Positions 1-6,761 of a stretch of DNA of 14,690 bases are shown here, piece by piece. Under the pieces are notes generated by a model. That model was not told the origin of the DNA and ran no database searches. It was given only the letters and a program-made list of their open reading frames with translations. The translations under genes were made by a program, and so were the position numbers. Each line of letters starts with the position of its first letter. Within the stretch, counting starts at the first letter, position 1. Source of the stretch: Bacillota bacterium (GTDB lineage Bacteria > Bacillota_B > Desulfitobacteriia > Desulfitobacteriales > Desulfitobacteriaceae); the NCBI GenBank assembly GCA_021779415.1, contig JAJYAS010000017.1:1-14690 (forward strand). Direction: 5' to 3'.

Positions 1-1268
1 GCAAGATCCTCAGCCTGGATGCTCATTTCAAATTGCAGCGGATCCACGAGCTTGCGCTTACGGTGCTTCATTTCCATGAGTAGTTTGGCTAGTGCTTCTT
101 CTCTAGCAGCCACCGCGTCTTCTGTGGCCTTAACTTCAGCTTCTTGGATATCTACTGGCATTCCGGCTTCTTCGATGTTCTCAGTCATGATCTGAGCCAC
201 TTCAGGAGATGAGCAGATCAGGTGGGCAGGATGACACAGCTCGAGTTTTTCTGTATGCCAGAGGAAGTCTAAGAGTAATAGATAATCCTTGCCATCAAAT
301 AAGCGTGTACCTCTACCGACCATCTGAACATAAAGACTTCGAATCTTAGTTGGCCTTAGTACAACAATGCAGTCCACCGAAGGGCAATCCCAACCCTCGG
401 TTAGTAACATGGAATTGCATAGAACATTGTATTTGCCCTCATCGAAGTCCTTAAGGACCTGGGCCCGATCTTCGCTAGTTCCATTTACCTCTGCCGCGCT
501 GAAACCCTTAGACTCTAAGATGTCCCTAAACTTCTGACTTGTTTTTATTAGTGGTAGAAATACTACAGTCTTTCGGTCCATACAGCATTTCGCCATCTCT
601 TCAGCAATCTGATAGAGGTAGGGGTCAAGGGCACTTCCTAAGTCTGCAGTCTTATAGTCTCCTGCCTGAGTGCCTACTCCAGTTAGATCTAATTTCAGTG
701 GTATGGTCTGGGCCTTAATAGGGCATAGATAACCTTCCTTGATGGCCTTAGGTAATGTGTATTCATAGGCTAAAGTTTCGAAATACTGGCCTAGATTCCT
801 CATATCACCACGATCTGGCGTAGCAGTAACGCCCAGTACTTTTGCCTTATCAAAGTAATTCAGTACTCGTTGGTAGCTATCTGACAAACAGTGATGGGCC
901 TCATCGACTATGATGGTGTTGAAGTAATCTGACGGAAATTGCATGAGTCGTTTTTCCCTCATGAGAGTTTGAACGGAACCAACAACAACCCGGTACCAGC
1001 TATCCATACAAGAATTCTCAGCCTTTTCAACTGCACATCCGAGCCCTGTCGCTTTCATCATCTTGTCAGCTGCTTGATCAAGTAGCTCCCCACGGTGAGC
1101 GAGTATTAAAACTCGCTCACCATTTTTTACACATTCCTCAGCGATCTTAGAAAAAATAATCGTTTTGCCGCCGCCAGTTACAAGAACCAATAGGGTTTTA
1201 AGTATGTTGTTTGCCCATTGATCAAGTACGGCCTGCCTTGCAGATTCTTGGTATGGTCTTAGTTTCAT
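1..1268 (-). CDS. DEAD/DEAH-box superfamily 2 helicase, C-terminus cut by window edge
   Basis: This is an ATP-dependent superfamily 2 helicase of the type III restriction-subunit/SSL2 type that is common in Firmicutes phage replication modules. The frame is open from an ATG at 1268 to the left edge, about 422 codons. Read from the start, residues 31-36 are the Walker A motif TGGGKT, 122-125 are DEAH, 148-151 are TATP (motif III), and about 315-322 read QMVGRGTR (motif VI). Both RecA-like lobes are therefore present and only the C-terminal part is missing. A GGGAG sequence lies upstream of the ATG, and the start follows the DUF669 stop by only two bases, so the two genes are co-translated. The role, inferred from family and position, is unwinding during phage replication or recombination. 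There is no visible nuclease domain in the part shown, so a restriction role is unlikely but cannot be excluded. Confidence 0.9.
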   Translation of the reverse strand, partial: MKLRPYQESARQAVLDQWANNILKTLLVLVTGGGKTIIFSKIAEECVKNGERVLILAHRGELLDQAADKMMKATGLGCAVEKAENSCMDSWYRVVVGSVQTLMREKRLMQFPSDYFNTIIVDEAHHCLSDSYQRVLNYFDKAKVLGVTATPDRGDMRNLGQYFETLAYEYTLPKAIKEGYLCPIKAQTIPLKLDLTGVGTQAGDYKTADLGSALDPYLYQIAEEMAKCCMDRKTVVFLPLIKTSQKFRDILESKGFSAAEVNGTSEDRAQVLKDFDEGKYNVLCNSMLLTEGWDCPSVDCIVVLRPTKIRSLYVQMVGRGTRLFDGKDYLLLLDFLWHTEKLELCHPAHLICSSPEVAQIMTENIEEAGMPVDIQEAEVKATEDAVAAREEALAKLLMEMKHRKRKLVDPLQFEMSIQAEDL

Positions 1269-1270
1269 AA

Positions 1271-1738
1271 TCAAAAACTCCCGGGTGTATAGCCTTTATT
1301 GCTGTTCTGTGGCCCTTCTGCCGGTTCATAAAACTTTTTGATTTCATTCTTGGTAAGTGTTTCCCCAGATTTTTCACTTATCCATTTGTGGATTCCGACT
1401 TTAGCCCTTCCGCCTGACCCGATCACAGCACCCCAGTTCATATTTACCTTTTCGCCCTTCTTGCGCTGTCCAATCGCTGTAAAGAAAGCACACAAGAGTC
1501 CTTCAGTAATCGAATGCAGAAAAAGCTGATGTTTAATTACTGTAACTCCTTGAGGTGCTGTGACTTTGATGTGAATAATTGCCTTGTTGCAAGCCGGCAG
1601 TTTTTCACTTCCATTATGCCGAGCCCTTTCAAAATCAATGACCTCAAAATCGTAATCACCCTCTGGCAGTGTTACAAAATCCGCACCATCATGCTCTATT
1701 TGATCGTCCCAACTAAACTCGCGTCCTTCGTTACTCAT
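1271..1738 (-). CDS. DUF669 family phage protein
   Basis: This 155-residue protein matches my memory of the DUF669 family, which sits beside Sak4-like ATPases and helicases in many Gram-positive phages. Family-like segments are LPEGDYDFEVID near residue 25, NGSEKLPACNKA near 42, an LFLHS segment near 72, and a CAFFTAIGQRKKGE segment near 83 followed by MNWGAVIG. No enzymatic motif is visible. Its constant pairing with recombination genes suggests a single-strand-binding or recombination-accessory role, but this is inference and the family has no firmly assigned function that I know. The start ATG has a purine-rich GAGGAAGAAGAAA stretch upstream and overlaps the stop of the preceding reading frame (TAA at 1731-1733) in the arrangement ATGAGTAA. 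That indicates translational coupling to the frameshifted gene upstream. Confidence 0.85.
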   Translation of the reverse strand: MSNEGREFSWDDQIEHDGADFVTLPEGDYDFEVIDFERARHNGSEKLPACNKAIIHIKVTAPQGVTVIKHQLFLHSITEGLLCAFFTAIGQRKKGEKVNMNWGAVIGSGGRAKVGIHKWISEKSGETLTKNEIKKFYEPAEGPQNSNKGYTPGSF

Positions 1739-1877
1739 TTTCTTCTTCCTCGCTTTCTAATAAATCCAAATTAAAATCTATTACGATTGGCTCGCCGGCG
1801 ACGACATTAAAACCTGTTGTGGTCTTTCCTGGTTCGTCGCTTTCCTCTAGGCTTATTAAAATAACGCCGTTGTTGCA
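1731..1877 (-). other. +1 frame continuation of the small acidic gene
   Basis: This stretch has no start codon of its own but reads as a coherent protein in the +1 frame relative to the upstream 51-codon ORF. It begins around NNGVILISLEESDEP, continues through GFNVVAGEPIVIDF and ends in an ESEEEENE tail with TAA at 1731-1733. The stop overlaps the DUF669 ATG, the coupling seen elsewhere in this operon. The whole region 1731-1962 is 232 bases, one more than a multiple of three, so a single extra base in the GCAACAACGG neighbourhood (about 1868-1877) explains the split. I infer this is the true C-terminus of the small gene. Confidence 0.6.
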
Positions 1878-1962
1878 TTACTATGGCCTCACTGTCACCA
1901 ACTTCCCAGTCCTTCATATCCACACCGGCCATTTCTAGGGCTTGTCCTATGCAATCAAGCAT
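1807..1962 (-). CDS. Small hypothetical phage protein, apparently frameshifted after about 30 codons
   Basis: As sequenced this encodes 51 residues from the ATG at 1962, which has GAGGT six bases upstream. An upstream in-frame TTG at 1998 has no comparable ribosome site. The first 30 or so residues are acidic and look natural. The remaining residues become abruptly basic and Arg/Lys-rich (RRYFNKPRGKRRTRKDH), typical of out-of-frame reading. In the +1 frame the sequence continues as an acidic, protein-like stretch that ends at 1731 and overlaps the DUF669 start by 8 bp. The intact product would be about 76 residues with a Glu-rich C-terminal tail. No known family is recognised. It belongs to the Sak4-DUF669 block, so a recombination-accessory role is possible. 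This may be a pseudogene, a sequencing indel, or a +1 frameshift site. Confidence 0.55.
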   Translation of the reverse strand: MLDCIGQALEMAGVDMKDWEVGDSEAIVMQQRRYFNKPRGKRRTRKDHNRF

Positions 1963-1994
1963 ACTCTTACCTCGACTTTCTTTATCGATAAATA

Positions 1995-3074
1995 TCAAAA
2001 TGGGATATCATCCCTAAAGTCCTTGATCATCTGGAACACTTGCACCCATGCCCCCACTAGCACGCCACTGACAAACTGAGGATCATAGTTACTGATCGGA
2101 GTATTCTTGGGATAATAGCCCTTACTGGAGACAGCTTGTTGGATCTCTTCGACCGTGACTTCATTGGCAGCCATGAGATCTGCTAGTGGTTTAGGGACTC
2201 CCGATAGATCAATTTTGGGTTGTTCCTGCTTTGGAGGATCCTGTTTAGGTTGTTCTTGTTTGGGAGAGTCCTGGACTTCTTCCTTAGGTGGCTCGGGAGT
2301 AATTTGCTCCGTCGCCTTTTGTTCGGGTTCCTTTGTTACAGGTGGAGGAGTAGAAGCATTGTTCTTTATGGGTATACAGTGAGCAATCTCCTTGAAATCA
2401 AAGGGTAATTTTAGTGCTAAATCATGACGGTTCTTCGCGTCCCAGCAAGGATGATGTGCCGTATGCATGACTCGCTTTCCACCCTGGGCTTTGTTCTTTT
2501 TGTCATCTGTCTTGACTACATAGGTTTCGTAGTTGGCGAACAAAACCATGTCTGCCCATTCTCTAACCATTGGAGATACATACTTGGTGAGCTTTAATTC
2601 CCACCTGTCATATGACCCCATCTCGTCGGGCTGATCGAATTTTCTCATGAAAGCATGAGCCGCAATCACGACATTTACTCCGACTTCAACAAGTTCTTCT
2701 AATAGATTCAGTAGTTTACCAAACTCCTCAGATAGATAGGTGTACCCTTTACCGTATCCAAAGTCTTCAATACCACCTTTGTTAGCCTTAGCGCATAACT
2801 CTTTTGAGCATAGCTTCTCTGCCCAATCAGCTGTATCAAGACCAAATGTATTTAGTTCATGAGGGTTCTTTATAAAGTATCTAACTTGTTCAAGAAGCAT
2901 AGTCCAACTACTGGGCCTTGGTGTCCTTGCAACGTCTAATTTCTTTGTACTTCCTTCTACGTCACTGAAAATAATATTAGGAAAGTTTGCCAAGAAACTA
3001 GACTTCCCTATTCCCTCGGGGCCATAAATGACAACCTTTTGGGCGCTTTCAATTTTACCGCGTGATATTTGCAT
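1995..3074 (-). CDS. Sak4-like RecA-fold ATPase (phage recombinase) with SSB-like C-terminal tip
   Basis: The product is a 359-residue P-loop ATPase of the phage Sak4/AAA_24 type, which promotes single-strand annealing and homologous recombination with phage or host SSB. Residues 18-25 (GPEGIGKS) are Walker A, and the hydrophobic-Asp segment FGLDTADW near 77-84 is the likely Walker B. A low-complexity Pro/Lys/Gln/Glu linker (about 238-287, repeats of PKQEQ and PKQDP) separates the ATPase from a small C-terminal domain (about 288-350). The last residues, FRDDIPF, closely match the acidic tip of bacterial single-strand-binding proteins. The ATG at 3074 has GAAGGAG upstream and overlaps the end of the HD gene by 20 bp. 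Neighbours (DUF669, helicase, HD, SMC-like ATPase) support a recombination role. Family assignment is from recognition, not a search. Confidence 0.85.
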   Translation of the reverse strand: MQISRGKIESAQKVVIYGPEGIGKSSFLANFPNIIFSDVEGSTKKLDVARTPRPSSWTMLLEQVRYFIKNPHELNTFGLDTADWAEKLCSKELCAKANKGGIEDFGYGKGYTYLSEEFGKLLNLLEELVEVGVNVVIAAHAFMRKFDQPDEMGSYDRWELKLTKYVSPMVREWADMVLFANYETYVVKTDDKKNKAQGGKRVMHTAHHPCWDAKNRHDLALKLPFDFKEIAHCIPIKNNASTPPPVTKEPEQKATEQITPEPPKEEVQDSPKQEQPKQDPPKQEQPKIDLSGVPKPLADLMAANEVTVEEIQQAVSSKGYYPKNTPISNYDPQFVSGVLVGAWVQVFQMIKDFRDDIPF

Positions 3075-3822
3075 CAGAATTCACTCCTTCACTTTCTAAA
3101 ATATTGCCAGCCTCAAAATCAGCCGTCGAAAGAAGCGTTACAAGAGGCGTCATTTTATTGGCATTATTAAAGGCCCACCTTCCGGAATAGTCGCTCAAGT
3201 CCCAAGACCCCATATGCCACCGGATTGCAAGTTTTTCAAAATCAGTAAGCTTAATGAAATCTTGAAGGATACTTAATGACCTTTCCCCATGGCCTAATGG
3301 GAGCTGATCTTTAGTTGAGTACACAACTGGTAATTCCGGGAATAGATCTCGCGGACGATTCTTGAGCCACTCAATTAAAATAGTTGCACTCGCAGTAGGA
3401 ATTGATCGTATAAACTGACCATCTTCACCCAATAGTTTTATAAATAGGTCTGACTTTACATTTGTGCCTAAAAATATACCCTGTTTTTGCGCCCAAAGAC
3501 TACAAAGGTAATTGTATTGAGATTCTCCGCATGGCTCACCGCCTTCTTGATAAAAGTTTACCTTGCAGAGATCATGACCAAGGCCGCATATAATGATTGA
3601 TTCTCCCGGCACCTTAATTCCGTATCGATTGACTTTCTCATAAAGCAGATTGTAAACATTTAAGCTATGCTCGGCTAATCCTCCCCGTTTAGCCAGATGA
3701 TATTTTGTTGAACATGGAGCTTGGAAGAAATCAGATTCATTTAAAAAATCGATAAGCTCCTTCATCCCCGTTCGATTAACTAGCCCCCAAAGACCAAGGA
3801 TCACTGCTTTGTGTCCAGACAA
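3055..3822 (-). CDS. HD-domain metal-dependent phosphohydrolase (YhaM-like)
   Basis: This 255-residue protein carries a complete set of HD-superfamily metal ligands: His52 in EHSLNV, His83-Asp84 in GLGHDLCKV, His178 in GHGERS, His203 in RWHMG and Asp235 in TADFEA. HD proteins hydrolyse phosphoester bonds in nucleotides or nucleic acids. The pattern of an early GGLAEHSL motif and a HD-x-C/G-K motif recalls the 3'-5' exonuclease YhaM, although the OB-fold domain of YhaM is absent. The start chosen is TTG at 3822, directly after the TAA of the ATPase gene, with AGGGGAA eight bases upstream. A start further in cannot be excluded. Position between an SMC-like ATPase and a Sak4-like recombinase suggests DNA-end processing or nucleotide control during phage replication. 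The substrate is unknown. Confidence 0.8.
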   Translation of the reverse strand: MSGHKAVILGLWGLVNRTGMKELIDFLNESDFFQAPCSTKYHLAKRGGLAEHSLNVYNLLYEKVNRYGIKVPGESIIICGLGHDLCKVNFYQEGGEPCGESQYNYLCSLWAQKQGIFLGTNVKSDLFIKLLGEDGQFIRSIPTASATILIEWLKNRPRDLFPELPVVYSTKDQLPLGHGERSLSILQDFIKLTDFEKLAIRWHMGSWDLSDYSGRWAFNNANKMTPLVTLLSTADFEAGNILESEGVNSDANITR

Positions 3823-5094
3823 TTAAAATTCCCCTGCCTTCCATGATGGAGCTGCTTTATGAACTGGCTCGTCTGCCCCCTTGACATAACCGTCCTCGAT
3901 AATGATACTGCACTCGTCACCAGTGCTTACCCGGGTAGCTATGGCCTGCAGGCCTTCCTGCTCGAGCCACTGACCGAACTCGTTTAATGTATCGATGTCC
4001 ATCTGCTCAGCCTTATCCATGAGTACAAAACCACAATTCGGATTAAGCTTCCTTACGATGGCCACCGACACTTGTAGCTGCTCGGAGCCACTCATGCCAT
4101 CCCACTTCCTGCCGTTATAGGCAAGCTCTCCGTCCACAACAGATAGTCCAGGCAAGGGAAGATCCGCGTTAGTAAGTAGATCGATTTTTTCTTTTCGGAC
4201 GCTTTCGATTTGAGCCGTAAGGGTTGCGTACTGGTTACTGTGTTCAAGTGCATCCTGCTCAGCCTTGTCCTTATCGAGATTAGCTCTGACTTTGATATTG
4301 ATAGTCTCGATGTTGTTGATATTGTTCTCCAGAGCTTCGGTGCTTTCATCGAGCAGATCAAGTGCTGATTTCTTGGCAATTTCAAGATCTTCCATAATAG
4401 CTTTTCGCCTGACTAGTAGATCTTCTACCTGCCTCTGAACTTGGGATAATTGATTCTCTAAGTTTTGCAGGTTAGCACGTTTCCGCTGGTTTTCACCATT
4501 TTTTGCGAGTATTTCCTGCTGTTGTCTAATAAGATCACTGGCTGAGATAGGATCCTTTGGTGCGTCAGGGTAATAGGTCATTTCTTTGGCGAACTTCTTT
4601 TTTTGGTCTGCTATTTGGCCGATGGCATGGCGCTGATTGAATACTTGTGTTTCCTTCTTTTCTAATTCAACAAGTTTGTTACCGACTCCGATAATCTGCA
4701 GCAAAGTGTTGGCTTTTTCCTTAGAGCTTGCTTGCATAAACTTAGGTAGATCTAGTGCAAACTGCTCCACGAACTCATCTAAAAGCTTTTGGCCGGCTTT
4801 TTGACCTGACGGATCAATAACCTTAAGGTCGCCGTTCTTACCTTTGCGCTCAACTATGAGACCATTTGACATGACTATACGTATGTTAGGAGGGATCACC
4901 GAACCCTCTCTTTGTGCATCGGAGGGCTTATATGAGTTGCCTCCTAGGCCCCACGCGATAGTGTCCAAAACAGACGTTTTACCTTGCTTGTTTTTACCAC
5001 CAATGACCGTTAATCCATTTGCTGTTAGTTCAATCTTGACAGCCTTGACACGTTTGACGTTTTCTATTTCTAGTTTGTTAATCTTGATACTCAA
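3823..5094 (-). CDS. SbcC/RecF-like AAA family ATPase with central coiled coil
   Basis: This 423-residue protein has the ABC-type SMC/SbcC/RecF layout. Residues 32-41 (GGKNKQGKTS) are Walker A following an ENVKRVKAVKIE start typical of RecF-like proteins. A long charged, Leu-rich coiled-coil region spans about 140-305. The ABC signature is SGSEQ at 335-339 and Walker B is FVLMD at 356-360. The residue after the Walker B Asp, usually the catalytic Glu, is Lys, with Glu363 nearby. At 423 residues it is much shorter than SbcC or Rad50, with a reduced coiled coil, and no SbcD/Mre11 nuclease gene is nearby. The start is TTG at 5094, nine bases after GAGGAGG. An out-of-frame ATG-AAT-TGA lies between them. 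It likely acts on DNA structures during phage recombination, perhaps with the adjacent HD protein. Confidence 0.85.
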   Translation of the reverse strand: MSIKINKLEIENVKRVKAVKIELTANGLTVIGGKNKQGKTSVLDTIAWGLGGNSYKPSDAQREGSVIPPNIRIVMSNGLIVERKGKNGDLKVIDPSGQKAGQKLLDEFVEQFALDLPKFMQASSKEKANTLLQIIGVGNKLVELEKKETQVFNQRHAIGQIADQKKKFAKEMTYYPDAPKDPISASDLIRQQQEILAKNGENQRKRANLQNLENQLSQVQRQVEDLLVRRKAIMEDLEIAKKSALDLLDESTEALENNINNIETINIKVRANLDKDKAEQDALEHSNQYATLTAQIESVRKEKIDLLTNADLPLPGLSVVDGELAYNGRKWDGMSGSEQLQVSVAIVRKLNPNCGFVLMDKAEQMDIDTLNEFGQWLEQEGLQAIATRVSTGDECSIIIEDGYVKGADEPVHKAAPSWKAGEF

Positions 5095-5139
5095 TTCATT
5101 TTTCCTCCTCTAGTTTTCTAATTTTTAACCATTAAAGCC

Positions 5140-5214
5140 TTACTCCCCCACCACCTCAGCCAGCAACGTGCCCAGCCTCTCTCTAAACGACTTCTTGGCC
5201 TCTATCTCTGCCTT
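5140..5214 (-). other. -1 frame continuation of the HTH gene
   Basis: Immediately after the GTTTTA in the last codons of the HTH gene, the -1 frame reads KAEIEAKKSFRERLGT and then LLAEVVGE, ending at TAA (5140-5142). The helical, Lys/Glu-rich character matches the preceding LERLYIAEAK segment, so one continuous C-terminal helix is the simplest reading. The region has no start codon of its own. The full span 5140-5864 is 725 bases, one short of a multiple of three, which fits loss of one base at the TTTTAAGG run (5211-5218). Confidence 0.6.
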
Positions 5215-5864
5215 AAAACCTTAGCCTCGGCAATATATAACCGTTCAAGCGTTTTAAGATCGTCTCGAACGTCCTGCCAGATCTCGTCGAAGGTTTCACG
5301 GGGTGCGGGATTTTGATCAGTCGACTCGTTAGCTTTATTTTCATCACGCAATTTCTGAGCATATTCATTAGTCAAGATCGGAAATTCATATCGCTGATCC
5401 ATCTCCACCTTCGGCAGCTCCTGCGCCGGGCCATCCGTGTGAAACTGCTCAATCTCGGCAGGAGTTGGAGATCCTTGAATAACAACCTTAGGATTCCGTT
5501 GTCCCTTAATCCCCTGCAACCTATAAGCCCTAATCCAGTTATTAACCGTTGCGACTGACGCTTGATATTTTTTAGCAATATCAGCAATCGTCTTCCCTGC
5601 TCTCAGGTCTACTTCCAGCACAGCACTCTCCGGCTTGTTATGATTCATGGTAAACTTCCCCTTTCTCCTCACTGTTGGATTATGGGCAGGCGCGGCCATC
5701 GGGTCTATCGGAGACACAAACTCAGTTAGCGGCTCGATGTACTCAACTTCTCCAGTGCGATTATAGAGATCAATGTCGAGCACGCCACGCATGCAGGTTC
5801 CCTGCTCGCCCTTGGGCAGTGGATTAGGCCCCGGCGGTGTGAATATTAGTCGTTCGCGTTTCAT
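5202..5864 (-). CDS. HTH-domain phage protein with frameshifted C-terminus
   Basis: The 220-residue product has a clear helix-turn-helix at about 90-113 (KTIADIAKKY then SVATVNNWIR), like the homeodomain-type HTH of resolvases, terminase small subunits and transposase-like proteins. The first 75 residues are Pro-rich and of unknown function, and the C-terminal third is charged and helical. The ATG at 5864 overlaps the TGA of the upstream gene (ATGA), so translation is coupled; only a weak GGTGA is present. As sequenced it stops at 5202 in KVLRQR, but the -1 frame continues naturally to 5140. The real protein is probably about 240 residues with a frame break near 5214. DNA binding is likely. 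Whether it acts as a regulator or in replication initiation is not shown by the sequence. Confidence 0.7.
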   Translation of the reverse strand: MKRERLIFTPPGPNPLPKGEQGTCMRGVLDIDLYNRTGEVEYIEPLTEFVSPIDPMAAPAHNPTVRRKGKFTMNHNKPESAVLEVDLRAGKTIADIAKKYQASVATVNNWIRAYRLQGIKGQRNPKVVIQGSPTPAEIEQFHTDGPAQELPKVEMDQRYEFPILTNEYAQKLRDENKANESTDQNPAPRETFDEIWQDVRDDLKTLERLYIAEAKVLRQR

Positions 5865-6118
5865 AGGTTTTCACCAACTCGCTCAACCTTATTTTCATGC
5901 CCCTTGCAACCTGTTTTCCAGTCGAAATTGTCACAATCACCAAACGGCAACACTTCATGCCCTTTTGATAATTCGTCAAGCAAAAAATTCTTTACTTCGT
6001 CTGCTGTTCTTAATTTCTTACCATCAACTGTAATACTAGGAGCCATTCGTTTCATTTCTGCCTTTGTCCAGTTCAACGCTCCGCGAACAGATAGGCACAC
6101 ATGGATAGTTCTACTCAT
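5861..6118 (-). CDS. Small hypothetical phage protein, 85 residues
   Basis: I do not recognise a named family with certainty, although the closing pattern EVLPFGDCDNFDWKTGCKGHE resembles small conserved proteins of Firmicutes phages. It has no signal peptide or membrane segment. Three cysteines (residue 8, and two spaced eight apart near the end with a following His) could bind metal, but this is speculative. The start ATG at 6118 overlaps the TGA stop of the Spo0A-C-like gene by one base (TGATG), and its own TGA overlaps the ATG of the HTH gene (ATGA). It is therefore firmly embedded in a translationally coupled trio, which supports its reality and hints at a shared process with its two DNA-binding neighbours. 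Confidence 0.7.
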   Translation of the reverse strand: MSRTIHVCLSVRGALNWTKAEMKRMAPSITVDGKKLRTADEVKNFLLDELSKGHEVLPFGDCDNFDWKTGCKGHENKVERVGENL

Positions 6119-6447
6119 CAGCTCACCAACTTTAGCCGCACAACCTCAGCCAACGTCGCTAAAAACTCGCCATTAGTCAACTCTCGATTCGTGCCAAGGA
6201 CCTTCTCTTGGGTATAAAAATCAGACTTAGCACCTTGCAACGCGACCCTAATATTCGCCTCAACCCTTTGGTAAGTTGTGCCGTACTCCTGAGCCACGGC
6301 CTCATAAACTTTACCGATAGAGTGAATATATGTGGGATTATCGCGCAGTACCTTCATGGCTGATTTGATCAGTTCGTATCCGCGAAAGTGTGCTGGAATT
6401 CTAAGTGATTGTAGGGCTGTGGTGACTTCGATCATGAATTTATCCAA
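6118..6447 (-). CDS. Phage-borne homologue of the Spo0A C-terminal DNA-binding domain
   Basis: The 109-residue product aligns by eye over its whole length with the effector domain of Spo0A, the master regulator of endospore formation. Matching landmarks are a D-x-x-I start, IPAHFRGYE (Spo0A has VPAHIKGY), an AQEYGTTYQRVEANIR recognition-helix region (Spo0A has a KF/YNTT-x-x-RVERAIRHAI pattern), and the end TNGEFLATLAEVVRLK (Spo0A ends TNSEFIAMVADKLRLE). There is no receiver domain, so it cannot be controlled by phosphorelay phosphorylation. The start chosen is TTG at 6447, eight bases after AAAGGAG. An in-frame TTG at 6507 has no ribosome site and would overlap the upstream gene. The likely role is binding 0A-box-like operators in the phage or host, but the target is unknown. 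Confidence 0.85.
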   Translation of the reverse strand: MDKFMIEVTTALQSLRIPAHFRGYELIKSAMKVLRDNPTYIHSIGKVYEAVAQEYGTTYQRVEANIRVALQGAKSDFYTQEKVLGTNRELTNGEFLATLAEVVRLKLVS

Positions 6448-6475
6448 GTTGGTTGCTCCTTTCAGAGTGAGTTTT

Positions 6476-6736
6476 TTAGCTATTGTTTTTTTTAAATAGC
6501 TCGACAAAGTCTTCTTTAGAAATTAACTGGCTTTCATGCAAAACATAGTTGTTTCCGAAAGTCTGTGCTAAGTAATAGATTTGCGGCTCATTCTGAAAAA
6601 CATATTTAATATGGTCAAACCCTAATATTTTCACTTCAGTATAAACAGGATGTGGCAACTTGGTTTCCTCATTGATTAATCTAGCAATCACCTCATCACC
6701 TTTTTGGAACTTGGCATCAACTTGAATTTTAGGCAT
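6476..6736 (-). CDS. Hypothetical protein, 86 residues
   Basis: This is a soluble 86-residue protein with alternating beta-like segments. The N-terminal part (KFQKGDEVIARL then PHPVYTEVKILGF) resembles a small SH3-like or KOW-like beta barrel, and the C-terminus is helical (SKEDFVELFKK). No family is recognised with confidence. The ATG at 6736 has a good AAGGAG at a normal distance, and the gene follows the methyltransferase stop by 25 bases. It ends 28 bases before the TTG of the Spo0A-C-like gene, whose ribosome site lies in that gap. Similar small beta-rich proteins of unknown function are common in phage early operons. Confidence 0.7.
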   Translation of the reverse strand: MPKIQVDAKFQKGDEVIARLINEETKLPHPVYTEVKILGFDHIKYVFQNEPQIYYLAQTFGNNYVLHESQLISKEDFVELFKKNNS

Positions 6737-6761
6737 ATGTTTTTCTCCTTATGCGAGTTTT

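Noticed and set aside
5078..5094. Indel at the SMC-like ATPase start (ATG-AAT-TGA just before the TTG)
   Set aside because: The TTG has a good ribosome site at normal spacing, so no frame break is needed.
6500..6508. Near-match to a 0A box (TTTGTCGAG on the minus strand) about 50 bp upstream of the Spo0A-C-like gene
   Set aside because: It differs from the TGTCGAA core at one base, and a 7-mer with one mismatch is expected dozens of times by chance in this window; it also lies inside a coding gene.
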